A stretch of DNA of 64,000 nt from Frateuria soli (lineage in GTDB: Bacteria; Pseudomonadota; Gammaproteobacteria; Xanthomonadales; Rhodanobacteraceae). Location of the stretch: contig NZ_CP088252.1 in NCBI RefSeq assembly GCF_021117385.1, positions 2,936,501 through 3,000,500 of the forward strand, read 5' to 3'. Position numbers and translations under genes: made by a program. Numbering within the stretch: position 1 is the first letter of the stretch; every line of letters begins with the position of its first letter. Below are positions 47,587 to 56,954 of the stretch, piece after piece. A model generated the notes under the pieces. The model saw only the letters and a list, made by a program, of their open reading frames with translations, was not told the origin of the DNA and ran no database searches.

Positions 47587-48338
47587 GCACGCTGGCGATG
47601 ACGCGACTGGAGCTGCGCCGTCTGTTCGTGCGTCCGCTCGCCTGGGTGCTCGGCGCGCTCACGCTCGCCTGGCTGGCGTGGAATTTCACCCTGCTGCTGG
47701 GCAGCTTCCTGGCCGCGCATATCCGGCTGGCCGCCCTGCCCGACGGCCCCGGCTACACCGACCTGGTGGCCGTGCCACTGCTGGCCAAGCTGGCCGAGCT
47801 CGCCTTCCTGGTGGTGCCGCTGCTGTCGATGTCGGCGTTGGCCGGCGAGCGCCGGGAGGGGCGCCTGGCGCTGCTGCTCGGCATGGGCCTCGAACCCTCG
47901 CGCATCGTGCTGGGCAAGTACCTCGCGCTGCTGGTATGGCTGCTGGCCTGGCTGGCGCTGGTGCTGGCGATGCCCGCGGCGCTGGCGCACGCCACCGCGA
48001 TCGACTGGGGCAAGCTCGCCGCCGCCACGCTCGGCATGGCGCTGTTGCTGGCCTCGCTGGCTGCGCTGGGGCTCGCCTGTTCGGCGTTCGCCTCGCACCC
48101 GGCTCTCGCCGCGGCCGCCGCACTGGTGCTCACGCTGGGCCTGTGGGCGGTGAACATGGGTGCGCAGCTGGCCGGCGTGGAAGGCGGCGCGATCAATTGG
48201 CTGGCCATGAGCTCGCACCTGCAGCCGCTGCTGAGGGGGCTGGTGACCAGTGTCGACGTCGCGTGGTTCGCACTGCTGGCGGGTGTCTGCCTGGCGCTGG
48301 CGATCCGCCGCGTCGCGGCCGAACGGGAGCGCGGCTGA
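47583..48338 (+). CDS. ABC-2 type permease (GldF-like)
   Basis: The 251-aa protein has six membrane segments with the ABC-2 pattern, including FLVVPLLSMSALAGERREGRLALLLGMGLEPSRIVLGK. This GERxxGxxxLL segment is the ATPase-facing coupling region of the family. It overlaps the ATPase gene by four bases and the next gene by one, so the complex is made in a coupled way. Confidence 0.9.
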   Translation: MSTLAMTRLELRRLFVRPLAWVLGALTLAWLAWNFTLLLGSFLAAHIRLAALPDGPGYTDLVAVPLLAKLAELAFLVVPLLSMSALAGERREGRLALLLGMGLEPSRIVLGKYLALLVWLLAWLALVLAMPAALAHATAIDWGKLAAATLGMALLLASLAALGLACSAFASHPALAAAAALVLTLGLWAVNMGAQLAGVEGGAINWLAMSSHLQPLLRGLVTSVDVAWFALLAGVCLALAIRRVAAERERG

Positions 48339-49693
48339 TGCGCACGCTGCTTGGACGCCTGGATGGCTGGTTGTTCGCGCTGGCCCTGCTCGCCGGTGCC
48401 GGCGCCATCGGTTACCTCACCACCCGGCACGTGTTCGTCGCCGACTGGACCGCGGGCGGGCGCGCCAGCCTGTCGCCGGAGAGCCGCGCCGTACTCGGCC
48501 AGCTCGACGGGCCGGTGGAGATCGTCAGCTACGCCAACCCGCAGGGCGACCTGCGCCCGACCATCGCCGGCTTCCTCGAACGCTACCGCCGGGCCAAGCC
48601 CGACCTCACGCTGCGCTTCGTCGACCCGCAGCAGGACCCGGCGAAGATGCGCGAGCTCGGGATCACCGTCGACGGCGCGATCATCGTGCACTACCGCGGC
48701 CGCGAGCAGCGGCTGGACGAGCTGTCCGAGCGCAGCCTGACCAATGCGCTGGAGCGGCTGGCCCGTGGCGGCGAGCGCATCGTCGCCTTCGTCACCGGCG
48801 ACGGCGAGCGCCGCGCTGATGGCCAGGCCAACGCGGACCTGGGTACGTTCATGGCGCAGCTCGAAAGCCGCGGCATGCGAGCGGTACCGCTCAATTTCGC
48901 CCAGGTGACGGCCGTGCCGCAGCACACCGACCTGGTCGTGCTGGCCAGTCCCTCGCTGGCACTGGAGCCGGGCGCGGTGCGTGCGCTGGTCGATTACCTG
49001 GCCAACGGCGGCAACCTCCTGTGGCTCACCGAGCCGGCCAACAGCGACCTCAACCTCGCACCGCTCGCCGACACGCTGGGTCTGCGCGTGCTGCCCGGCG
49101 TGCTGGTCGACGGCGGCGGCGCCGCGCTGGGCCTGAAGGACCCGCGCCTGCTGGCGCTGGGCGCCTATCCGCCGCACGCGATCACGCGCGGCTTCATGCT
49201 GACCACGCTGTTCCCGCAGGTCGCCGCGCTTGCGCAGATCAACAGCAACGACTGGGCGGTGCAGGACTTCCTGCAATCCGGGCCGCAAAGCTGGACCGAG
49301 TTCCAGCCGATCGGGAACGCATCGAACTCGACCATCCGCTACGACGCCGCGGCCGGCGAGTTGAAGGGCCCGCTGGCCTTCGGCCTGGCGCTGTCGCGCC
49401 TGTCGCCCAGTCCGGACAAGAGCCAGCAGCGCGTGGCCGTGATCGGTGATGGCGACTTCCTCTCCAACACCTTCCTCGGCAACGGCGGCAACCGCGCGCT
49501 GGGCGAGCGCGTGTTCGACTGGCTGCTCGGCGACGATGCGCTGGTGAGCCTGCCGCCGCGCGGCGCACCCGATCGCGTTCTGGAACTCTCGCAGACGGGA
49601 CTCAACATCTTGAGCCTGGGCTTCCTGGTCGCGCTGCCGTTGCTGCTGCTGGCCATCGGCGGCGTGGTGACCTGGCGCCGGCGCCGACGTTGA
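48338..49693 (+). CDS. GldG-like ABC-associated protein
   Basis: The 451-aa protein has a membrane segment at each end (LFALALLAGAGAIGYLTT and LNILSLGFLVALPLLLLAIGGVV) and a large soluble domain. Features of the GldG/DUF4350 family are SLSPESRAVLGQLDGPVEIVSY, then IVAFVTGDGERRADGQ, and LVVLASPSLALEPGAVRALVDYLANGGNLLWLTEPAN. In gliding Bacteroidetes GldA, F and G form an ABC complex. In proteobacteria the equivalent has no proven substrate. It is followed by a coupled DUF4340-like gene. Confidence 0.88.
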   Translation: MRTLLGRLDGWLFALALLAGAGAIGYLTTRHVFVADWTAGGRASLSPESRAVLGQLDGPVEIVSYANPQGDLRPTIAGFLERYRRAKPDLTLRFVDPQQDPAKMRELGITVDGAIIVHYRGREQRLDELSERSLTNALERLARGGERIVAFVTGDGERRADGQANADLGTFMAQLESRGMRAVPLNFAQVTAVPQHTDLVVLASPSLALEPGAVRALVDYLANGGNLLWLTEPANSDLNLAPLADTLGLRVLPGVLVDGGGAALGLKDPRLLALGAYPPHAITRGFMLTTLFPQVAALAQINSNDWAVQDFLQSGPQSWTEFQPIGNASNSTIRYDAAAGELKGPLAFGLALSRLSPSPDKSQQRVAVIGDGDFLSNTFLGNGGNRALGERVFDWLLGDDALVSLPPRGAPDRVLELSQTGLNILSLGFLVALPLLLLAIGGVVTWRRRRR

Positions 49694-50178
49694 TGCGGCG
49701 CAAGGCACGCCAGCGCTGGATCGTCGCCGCGATCGCGTTGGCGCTGCTGGCGCTGGCCGCCGTGCAATACCTGCATGACCAGCGCGAAACGCCCGGCACG
49801 CTGCTGGGGCTGGATCCGGCCGCGATCAACTCGGTGGCGCTCGTCCTGCCTGGCCAGCCGCCGGCGCGCTACCGCCGCCATGATGGCCACTGGTGGCAGG
49901 CCGACGGCCGGCGCGCCGACGACGGCCGGCTGCAGGAGTTGACCGAGATCGCGCAGGCGCCGGTGATCGGCTGGCGGTCGACCGCGGAGTTCGACGTCGC
50001 GAAGGTCGGCCTGGCGCCTCCGCTCGCGCAGCTCACGCTGGACGGCCACGCACTCGATTTCGGCACGACCGCGGTGACCGGGCCGCTGCGTTACGTGCGG
50101 GTGGGAAACCGGATCGCACTCGTGCCGCTGCGTTACACGCCACGCCCGGCCACTCGGGACGCAGAGCGCATCCATTGA
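49693..50178 (+). CDS. DUF4340-like small membrane-anchored protein
   Basis: The 161-aa protein has one N-terminal membrane anchor ([19 protein letters not shown]) and a beta-rich domain with [40 protein letters not shown] and [11 protein letters not shown]. This follows the DUF4340 scheme but is shorter than many members. ATG 49693 overlaps the stop of the GldG-like gene by one base. It probably completes the ABC complex. Confidence 0.75.
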   Translation: MRRKARQRWIVAAIALALLALAAVQYLHDQRETPGTLLGLDPAAINSVALVLPGQPPARYRRHDGHWWQADGRRADDGRLQELTEIAQAPVIGWRSTAEFDVAKVGLAPPLAQLTLDGHALDFGTTAVTGPLRYVRVGNRIALVPLRYTPRPATRDAERIH

Positions 50179-50182
50179 TCCC

Positions 50183-50206
50183 GTAGGAGCGCACCCCTGT
50201 GCGCGA
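50183..50206. repeat. single variant arm of the REP-like family
   Basis: GTAGGAGCGCACCCCTGTGC followed by GCGA keeps the GTAGGAGC lead and the internal palindrome of the repeat family, with GCGCAC in place of GCCCAC. A weak inverse (TCGCACAGG) follows at 50225, so it may be a decayed pair. Confidence 0.5.
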
Positions 50207-50308
50207 ACCGGGCGACGTGCGGTCTCGCACAGGCATGAAAGCCGGCGCTTGTGGCACGCGTGCGGCGGTCCCATATGGGACGGATCGAAGTGTCCGAAGG
50301 AGCAGGCA

Positions 50309-51718
50309 ATGAGCCAGCAGGTGATGGGTGTGTTCGGCATGGGCGTGATGGGACGCAGCCTGGCGCTGAACATCGAAAGCCGCGGCCACGCCGTGTCCGT
50401 CTACGACCACGATGGTGCATTCACCGACCAGGTCATGGCCGCCCATCCCGATCGCCGCCTGGTGGCGTTCCACGATCTGCCCGCCTTCGTCGCTTCGCTC
50501 GAACGGCCGCGCCGCATCCTGCTGATGATCAAGGCCGGCTCTCCGGTCGATGCCATGCTCGAGGCGCTCCAGCCGCTGCTCGAGCCGGGCGACATCGTGA
50601 TCGACGGCGGCAACAGCTATTACCGCGACACCATCCGCCGCGAACGCGCGATGCAGGCGGCCGGCTTCAACTTCATCGGCTGCGGCGTCTCCGGCGGCGA
50701 GGAAGGCGCGCTGCTCGGGCCGTCGATCATGCCGGGCGGACCGCGCGAGGCCTACGCGAGGGTCGAGCCCATCCTCACCGAGATCGCCGCGCGCGCGCCC
50801 GACGGCACGCCCTGCGTGGCCTGGATGGGCCCCAACGGCGCCGGCCACTACGTGAAGATGGTGCACAACGGCATCGAGTACGGCGACATGCAGCTGATCG
50901 CCGAAAGCTACGCGGTGCTGCGCCACGTGCTCGGCCTGTCCAACGCCGAACTGGCGCGCGTCTACGCGGACTGGAACCGGGGCGAACTCGACAGCTACCT
51001 GATCGGCATCACCTCGCATATCTTCACCCGCAGGGATCCGGACACCGGCAACGACCTGGTCGACATGATCCTGGACCGCGCGCTGCAGAAAGGCACCGGT
51101 CAGTGGACCTGCCAGGATGCGCTGGAAATGCGCGTGCCATTGCCGCTGATCACCGAGGCGGTGTTCGCGCGCGGGCTGTCGGCGCAGAAGGACGAGCGCC
51201 TCGCTGCCAGCCGCGTGCTGCGCGGCCCCACGACGACCTTCGCGGGGGACCGCGCGGCATTCGTCGAATCCGTGCGTCGCGCGCTGTACCTGGGCAAGCT
51301 GATTTCCTATGCGCAGGGGTTCGCCCAGCTGCGCGCCGCCTCGACGGCCCACGACTGGGACCTCGACTACGCCACCATCGCCAGCATCTTCCGCGCCGGC
51401 TGCATCATCCGCGCCGGGTTCCTGGAACGGATCATGGAGGCCTACACGCGCGACCCGGCGCTTTCCAACCTGATGCTCGACCCCTACTTCGCCGACACGG
51501 CCACGCGCTACCAGCAGGCCCTGCGCGAGGTGGTTGCCACCGCCGTGACCTGCGGCGTCGCCACGCCCTGCCTGGCGTCCGCGATCGCGTGGTTCGACGG
51601 CTACCGCAGCGAACACCTGCCGGCCAACCTGCTGCAGGCGCAGCGGGACTTCTTCGGCGCGCACACCTTCGAAAGGATTGACCGGCCGGGCAGCTTCCAC
51701 GTCCAGTGGGAGGATTGA
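50309..51718 (+). CDS. gnd: 6-phosphogluconate dehydrogenase (decarboxylating)
   Basis: Gnd converts 6-phosphogluconate to ribulose 5-phosphate with NADP+ reduction in the oxidative pentose phosphate route. The 469-aa protein has [15 protein letters not shown] (GxGxxG variant GMGVMG), [30 protein letters not shown] and [16 protein letters not shown] with the catalytic lysine. The late part has TGQWTCQDA and [12 protein letters not shown]. The length matches the long GndA form. GAAGGAG precedes ATG 50309. With glk at 36.4 kb it covers two sugar-phosphate steps. Confidence 0.96.
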   Translation: MSQQVMGVFGMGVMGRSLALNIESRGHAVSVYDHDGAFTDQVMAAHPDRRLVAFHDLPAFVASLERPRRILLMIKAGSPVDAMLEALQPLLEPGDIVIDGGNSYYRDTIRRERAMQAAGFNFIGCGVSGGEEGALLGPSIMPGGPREAYARVEPILTEIAARAPDGTPCVAWMGPNGAGHYVKMVHNGIEYGDMQLIAESYAVLRHVLGLSNAELARVYADWNRGELDSYLIGITSHIFTRRDPDTGNDLVDMILDRALQKGTGQWTCQDALEMRVPLPLITEAVFARGLSAQKDERLAASRVLRGPTTTFAGDRAAFVESVRRALYLGKLISYAQGFAQLRAASTAHDWDLDYATIASIFRAGCIIRAGFLERIMEAYTRDPALSNLMLDPYFADTATRYQQALREVVATAVTCGVATPCLASAIAWFDGYRSEHLPANLLQAQRDFFGAHTFERIDRPGSFHVQWED

Positions 51719-51795
51719 GGCCGGCCCCGCTCACCTTCTAGCGAAAGCGATGCGGCGAGCTTGCCCGTCGAGGCGTCCCCCGCCACCCTGCCGCC

Positions 51796-52623
51796 ATGCC
51801 TGAACTTCCCGAAGTCGAAACCACCCGCCGCGGCATTGCTCCCCACGTCGAGGGCCGTCGCGTCGCCGACGTCGTGCTGCGTCGCCCGGACCTGCGCTGG
51901 CCGATCCCGCGCGAGGTACGCGAGCTGCTGCCCGGCCAGCGCATCGAGACGGTCGAGCGACGTGCCAAGTACCTGCTGTTGCACACGCGCGCCGGCAGCG
52001 CGCTGATGCACCTGGGGATGAGCGGCATGTTGCGCGTGCTGCCGCCGGACGCACCGCTGGGCGCCCATGACCACGTCGACATTGCACTGGCCGCGGAAAC
52101 CGGCCGGCCCGCGCGCGTGCTGCGCTTCACCGATCCCCGCCGCTTCGGCTGCCTGCTGTGGCAGCCACCAGGCCAGACCCACGAACTGCTCGCCGCGCTC
52201 GGCCCCGAGCCGCTCACCGACGCCTTCGACGGCGATCGGCTGTGGCGTCTGTCGCGAGGCCGCAGCGCCGCGGTCAAGCTGTTCCTGATGGACAACGCGG
52301 TGGTGGTCGGCGTGGGCAATATCTACGCCAGCGAAGCGCTGTTCGCCGCCGGCATCGACCCGCGCCGCGCGGCCGGCAAGGTCTCGCGCGAGCGCTACGC
52401 GCGGCTCGCCGCGGAGGTCAAGCGCATCCTCGGCTGGGCGATCGAGCGCGGTGGCACGACGCTGCGGGACTTCCTCAATCCCGACGGTGCGCCCGGCTAC
52501 TTCTTCCGCGAACTCAACGTCTATGGCCGCGCAGGCGAACCGTGCAAGGTCTGCAACACGCCTATCCGCCAGACCGTGCTCGGCCAGCGCTCGACCTTCT
52601 GGTGCCCGCGCTGCCAGCGCTAA
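51796..52623 (+). CDS. mutM: formamidopyrimidine-DNA glycosylase
   Basis: MutM removes 8-oxoguanine and ring-opened purines and cleaves the abasic site. The 275-aa protein begins [13 protein letters not shown], where Pro2 (catalytic amine after removal of Met) and Glu3 are the active residues. [18 protein letters not shown] and the helix-two-turn-helix [15 protein letters not shown] are present. The C-terminal zinc finger CKVCNTPI...CPRC is intact. It ends abutting the convergent oxygenase gene. Confidence 0.97.
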   Translation: MPELPEVETTRRGIAPHVEGRRVADVVLRRPDLRWPIPREVRELLPGQRIETVERRAKYLLLHTRAGSALMHLGMSGMLRVLPPDAPLGAHDHVDIALAAETGRPARVLRFTDPRRFGCLLWQPPGQTHELLAALGPEPLTDAFDGDRLWRLSRGRSAAVKLFLMDNAVVVGVGNIYASEALFAAGIDPRRAAGKVSRERYARLAAEVKRILGWAIERGGTTLRDFLNPDGAPGYFFRELNVYGRAGEPCKVCNTPIRQTVLGQRSTFWCPRCQR

Positions 52624-53337
52624 TCAGCGGCCCCGGTACAACTGCTCGGCGCGCTGGAAAAGCACCCAGCTGGTGGCGATCACCTTGTCGCCGCCGCGCG
52701 GGCGGTTGCCGCGGTGGGTGTGGGTGAACGCCGCCGGCGCCAGCAGCAAGGCGCCGGTGCGCGGCTCAATGCTGCGCCGCTGGTACAGGAACTCGGTCTC
52801 GCCGCCGCCGAAGCCCTCGTTGAGATAGAGCGTCCACAGCAGGTGCCGGTGCAGCGTCTCGGCGTGGGGGTCGCGCGGGTACAGCTCGCAATGCCAGTAG
52901 GGGTAGCCGCCGCGGTCGGCGGCATAACGCTGCAGGTTGATCGGCCCTGGGCGAAAGACGGTTTCCACCAGCGGCGCCAGCATCGCGTCGTCCATCGCCT
53001 GCAGGCGCTCGGGGGTGAGACGTTCGGGCGCGCCGTCGGCGCCGGGCACCTGCAGCATCAGCGGCGCGACCAGCGCATGCGGGTAGCGGCGCAGGTAGTT
53101 CAGCAGTCCGGCGAACACCGCCTGGTTGAGCGCCGCCTCGGCGTCCTGCCACGCGGGCAGGCCGCTGATGCCGAGGTCCTGGCTGTCCTTCAGTTCCGGC
53201 ATCACGCCGGCGCCGACCCGGCCGGGACGCAGCCCGTCGCTGGCCGCGAAACGCGCGACCAGCACGGCGCAGGTAGCCGGCGGCAAGGCATCGGGATAGA
53301 GCTCGATGAAGTCGTCTCCAGGCGAAGAGGCATGCAT
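52624..53337 (-). CDS. 2OG-Fe(II) oxygenase superfamily protein
   Basis: The 237-aa protein has the double-stranded beta-helix pattern of 2-oxoglutarate dioxygenases. A putative metal site HCE (YWHCELYPRD) is followed by HLLWTLYLNEGFGGGETEFL, the distal histidine in FTHTHRGN and a basic residue for 2-oxoglutarate in GDKVIATSW. Prolyl hydroxylase-like members hydroxylate protein residues. The substrate here is unknown. The stop is directly adjacent to the mutM stop (convergent). ATG 53337 opens MHASSPGDDFIEL; ATG 53349 is also possible. Confidence 0.8.
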   Translation of the reverse strand: MHASSPGDDFIELYPDALPPATCAVLVARFAASDGLRPGRVGAGVMPELKDSQDLGISGLPAWQDAEAALNQAVFAGLLNYLRRYPHALVAPLMLQVPGADGAPERLTPERLQAMDDAMLAPLVETVFRPGPINLQRYAADRGGYPYWHCELYPRDPHAETLHRHLLWTLYLNEGFGGGETEFLYQRRSIEPRTGALLLAPAAFTHTHRGNRPRGGDKVIATSWVLFQRAEQLYRGR

Positions 53338-53544
53338 GCAGGGGATCAAGGTTCAGCTGCGGGAAAGCCATCCTCGCATGCCGCCCGGGCGCGGCAAACG
53401 CTTGCCTGGCAAGGGCCCGCACGCCTCCGGCATGCTCAGTACCCATACGCACGCGTGTGGAAAGAGACGACCGCATGTTCACGCGCGCCTGCAAATTCTG
53501 CCCCGGCCGCCCGATCCCGCGGGCGCTTCGGGGAGAGCTAACGC

Positions 53545-56040
53545 ATGCCGTCATCATTCCTGCCGTCGTTCAAACACGCCACTTTCCGTCTCTGCGCCAT
53601 CGCCGCCGGCCTGCTCGCCAGCGGCGTGGCGCTTGCCGACGCCCAACTGGATCCCCAACTGCTGGCACGGATGGAGAGTGCCGCGCCAACCGATCCGCTC
53701 CAGATCGTGGTCACCTACAAGCAATCGGGCCCGGTCACCAGCGACCAGCTGGCGGCACTCGAGTCGCTGGGCATTACCCGCGGCCTGACCATGCACACGT
53801 TGCCGATCGCCGGCGCGCTGGCGACTCCCGCCGAGATCCGCGCACTGGCGCAGCGCGACGACGTGCTGTCGATCTGGGCCAACCGCCGCCTGACCTACCT
53901 GGACGCCGAGGCGAACGGCCTGTCCGGCGCCGCGCGTACGGTGGCCAACCCGGCCGACTACCACCGCGCCATTCCCTTCAGCGGCAAGGGCGTCACGGTC
54001 GAAATCAACGACTCGGGCATCGACGCCACGCACATGGACCTCCAGTACGGCACCCACGTGGTACAGAACACGCAGGCGCTGACCAACCTCGCCGCGTACG
54101 ACACGATGCTGCCGATCACCTACGTGGAGGGCGTGGCGAACACCGACTGGGGCTCCGGCCACGGCACGCACTGCGCCGGCATCGTCGGCGGCAACGGTGC
54201 GCGCTCCAACGGCCTGTACACCGGTGTGGCGACCGGCGCCGACCTGGTCGGCTACGGCTCCGGCGCCGTCCTGCTGATCCTCGACGCGGTGGGCGGCCTG
54301 GACTATGCGGCCACCCACCAGTTCAGCTTCCGCAACCCGATCCGCGTGGTCAGCAACTCGTGGGGCAGCTCGGGCAAGTTCGATCCGGCCGACCCGGTCA
54401 ACGTCGCCTCCTACGAGCTGTACAAGCGCGGCATCGTCAGCGTGTTCGCCGCCGGCAACGACGGCCCCGGCGAGGACACCCACAATCCCTACGCGCAGGC
54501 ACCGTGGGTGATCTCGGTCGGCGCCAGCGAGAAGAACGGCGTGCTGACCGATTTCTCCTCGCGCGGCAAGCGTGGCGAGAGCGGCCGCTTCACCATGCCC
54601 GACGGCAAGCAGTGGACCTACGTCAACGAGCCGACCATCGTCGCCCCGGGCGTGGACATCATCTCCACCCGCGACAGCACCGGCACGCTGCCGGCGCTGG
54701 CCGCGCAGCAGGACGCCGAAGTCATCCCGGCGGCCTACCTGCCCTTCTACACGATCATGAGCGGCACCTCGATGGCCACCCCGCACGTGGCCGGCATCGT
54801 GGCGCTGATGCTGGAAGCCAACCCGAACCTCACGCCGGCGCAGGTGCGCGACATCCTCGAACGCACCGCCACCAACATGACCGGGCGGCTCGGCTGGGAG
54901 GCCGGCGCCGGGCACGTCAACGCCTACACGGCGGTCGCCGAGGCGGCTGGCATCCGCGGCGGTTTCGGCGGCACGGTCAACGCGCTGCACGACTTCAACA
55001 GCAACGCGCTGGTCACCCCGGGCGCGCCGCCGGTGCCGTTCTCGGTGGACTTCGCGCCGGTCGGGCCGGTCGGCGAGCAGAGCTTCACGGTGGGGCCGGA
55101 AGTGGCCTGGGTCAGTGCGCGCGCGACCATCGATGCGAACACGCTGGCGCTGGTGCTGATCGATCCCGACGGCGTGCACTACGGCTCGGCGATCGCGCTG
55201 CCGGTGCTGGGTGACACCGTCACCACCGGCGCGCCGGCCAAGCCGGGCGTGTGGAGGGTGACCGTGCGCGGCATCGGCTCGGTCTCCGGCACCGACGTCG
55301 ACCCGATCGGGGCCACCAACGGCTACGCCGCGCCCGGCACGGTCACCGGCGAGGTGAGCTTCCTCAACAGCGGCGGCTACACCGGCCTGGGCGACATCGC
55401 CAACCACCCGGCGCGGCAGGCGATCGAGTTCGCGGTCGCCCACCGCCTGGTCGATGGCCTGGCCGATGGCCTTTACCACCCCGACGACCCGCTCCGGCGC
55501 AAGGACCTGGCCCGCTACCTGGTGATGGGCGCGAGCGTGCGCCAGTACCTGCCGTTCGATGGCCAGCCCAGCTTCACCGATCTGGCCACCGGCAAGAACG
55601 TCTACCCCTTCGCCGAGTCGGCGATCGCCCGCGGCGGCGCCTTGCGCGACACCAGCCAGAGCCAGGACGGCGTGATGAACCTGTGGGGCGGCCAGTTCCA
55701 CCCTGACGACAGCGTGACCCGGGTGAGCCTGGCCTACTCGCTGGTGCAGAGCCTTGCGCTGCAGGACGAGGCCCGCGCCTTCACCGGGCCGCTGACCGCG
55801 TTCTACGAAGGCCAGCGCATCCCCGTCGACGATGCCGGCCAGGTCCCGGCCAACCTGCGTGGCTACGTGCAACTGGCGCTGGACCGCGGCGTCATCAACG
55901 CGCGCTTCAAGGTGACCCAGGGCCCGTACGACCTGCAGCCGACCATGCACGCGTACTTCGACCCGAACAAGGTGGTCACGCGTGCCGCCTATGCGGTGGC
56001 GGCCGGACGCTACCTGACGGTGTACCAGAGCGGGCAGTAA
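53545..56040 (+). CDS. secreted subtilisin-like serine protease with SLH-like C-terminal region
   Basis: The 831-aa S8 protease has a signal peptide (about residues 1-31), an inhibitor-like propeptide (VVTYKQSGPVTSDQLAALES) and the catalytic triad D156 (NDSGID), H206 (GHGTHCAG) and S409 (SGTSMATPH), with oxyanion N305 (AAGNDG). A beta-sandwich domain follows (500-610). The last 210 residues contain stretches typical of S-layer homology domains: HPARQAIEFAVAHRLVDG, then FTDLATGKNVYPFAESAI and FHPDDSVTRVSLAYSLV. This is unusual in gammaproteobacteria. It could anchor the enzyme to the cell surface. A strong hairpin follows the stop. Confidence 0.88.
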   Translation: MPSSFLPSFKHATFRLCAIAAGLLASGVALADAQLDPQLLARMESAAPTDPLQIVVTYKQSGPVTSDQLAALESLGITRGLTMHTLPIAGALATPAEIRALAQRDDVLSIWANRRLTYLDAEANGLSGAARTVANPADYHRAIPFSGKGVTVEINDSGIDATHMDLQYGTHVVQNTQALTNLAAYDTMLPITYVEGVANTDWGSGHGTHCAGIVGGNGARSNGLYTGVATGADLVGYGSGAVLLILDAVGGLDYAATHQFSFRNPIRVVSNSWGSSGKFDPADPVNVASYELYKRGIVSVFAAGNDGPGEDTHNPYAQAPWVISVGASEKNGVLTDFSSRGKRGESGRFTMPDGKQWTYVNEPTIVAPGVDIISTRDSTGTLPALAAQQDAEVIPAAYLPFYTIMSGTSMATPHVAGIVALMLEANPNLTPAQVRDILERTATNMTGRLGWEAGAGHVNAYTAVAEAAGIRGGFGGTVNALHDFNSNALVTPGAPPVPFSVDFAPVGPVGEQSFTVGPEVAWVSARATIDANTLALVLIDPDGVHYGSAIALPVLGDTVTTGAPAKPGVWRVTVRGIGSVSGTDVDPIGATNGYAAPGTVTGEVSFLNSGGYTGLGDIANHPARQAIEFAVAHRLVDGLADGLYHPDDPLRRKDLARYLVMGASVRQYLPFDGQPSFTDLATGKNVYPFAESAIARGGALRDTSQSQDGVMNLWGGQFHPDDSVTRVSLAYSLVQSLALQDEARAFTGPLTAFYEGQRIPVDDAGQVPANLRGYVQLALDRGVINARFKVTQGPYDLQPTMHAYFDPNKVVTRAAYAVAAGRYLTVYQSGQ

Positions 56041-56049
56041 ACGCCCGGC

Positions 56050-56074
56050 GGTCCGGCGGCCTGGCCGCCGGACC
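56050..56074 (+). terminator. hairpin after the subtilase gene
   Basis: GGTCCGGCGGCC-T-GGCCGCCGGACC is a nearly continuous 12-bp inverted repeat starting 10 bases after the stop codon. No T-run follows. Confidence 0.55.
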
Positions 56075-56130
56075 ACTCGGGCTTCAGGCCACTGCGCACC
56101 CCGCGAGGGCGGGCCGAAGCCCACCCGGCG

Positions 56131-56895
56131 TCATACCGGCCAGTCGAAGGCGACGTGGGTGTTGTTGAAGCGCGGGTCGTCGAAGCTGCCGGCCGGATGA
56201 GCCACCAGCTCGCCGGGCAGGCCTTCGACCTCCAGCGGCTGGCCCTCGGCGAAGCGCGCACCGAGCGCCTGCAGCTCCACCAGCCGTTCGCACAGCATGC
56301 CGGCCTGGCCGGCGTGTGCATCGGGTACGTGGCGCATGCTCAGGTCGGGACGGCCGAACTTGCGCAGCCCGCGGGTATGGATCGTGGCGCGCCCTTCTTC
56401 TTTGTCTTCGTTGCGCAGGATCAGCACGTGGTGGCGTGGTGGCGCGCCACCGGGCACCAGGTAATGCCGGCGCCAGGCGTCCGCATCGAACAGGGTGAGG
56501 ATCTGCGGGTCCAGGATCGCGTCGCCGCCGACGTCCAGCAGGCCGGCGAGCACGCCCAGCGTGTCGCGCAGGTAATCGAGGTCTCCGCGGTCGGGCAGCT
56601 CGCCGCGCACGACCAGCACGTCGGGCGCGGTACGGGCCTGCTCGAAGGCCGCCGGTGCATCCTCCTTCAGCACCTCGCCCAGCGCGCCCTTGAGCGGGTA
56701 GCCCTCCCAGCCGCGCAGTGCGTCGTGCCTGAAGCGCTGCAGAGCCACCCCTTCGGGCAGGCCCTGGCTCGCGTAGCGCGCGGCGGGAATCGCCAGGTCT
56801 TCGGCGAAACGGCCGAAAACGTAGAAATGCAGCACGATGGTCTCGTCGCTCGGCTGCCAGTACGGGCGAGGCCAGGCTTCCGGAGTGGCGGTCAT
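56131..56895 (-). CDS. conserved hypothetical protein (254 aa), family not recognised
   Basis: The protein opens MTATPEAWPRPYWQPSDETI. It has no signal peptide and no membrane segment. Segments that look structured are IVLHFYVFGRFAED, DVLVVRGELPDRGDLDYLRDTLGVLAGLLDVGG, ILDPQILTLFDADAWRR and HHVLILRNEDKEEGRATIHTRGLRKFGRPD. The even spread of charged and hydrophobic residues and the codon use are those of a real gene. I do not recognise a domain and assign no function. It is read leftwards 59 bases beyond the tdk stop, so tdk may be co-transcribed upstream. Confidence 0.7.
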   Translation of the reverse strand: MTATPEAWPRPYWQPSDETIVLHFYVFGRFAEDLAIPAARYASQGLPEGVALQRFRHDALRGWEGYPLKGALGEVLKEDAPAAFEQARTAPDVLVVRGELPDRGDLDYLRDTLGVLAGLLDVGGDAILDPQILTLFDADAWRRHYLVPGGAPPRHHVLILRNEDKEEGRATIHTRGLRKFGRPDLSMRHVPDAHAGQAGMLCERLVELQALGARFAEGQPLEVEGLPGELVAHPAGSFDDPRFNNTHVAFDWPV

Positions 56896-56954
56896 GCGGG
56901 TGTCCTTGGGGTTTCCGGGTTTCGCCTGTCGGCCGCGGGAACCGGCGACGGCCT

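Noticed and set aside
53554-56124. An 856-codon open frame opposite the subtilase
   Set aside because: It has no recognisable motif, and the catalytic triad and signal peptide on the plus strand show which frame is real.
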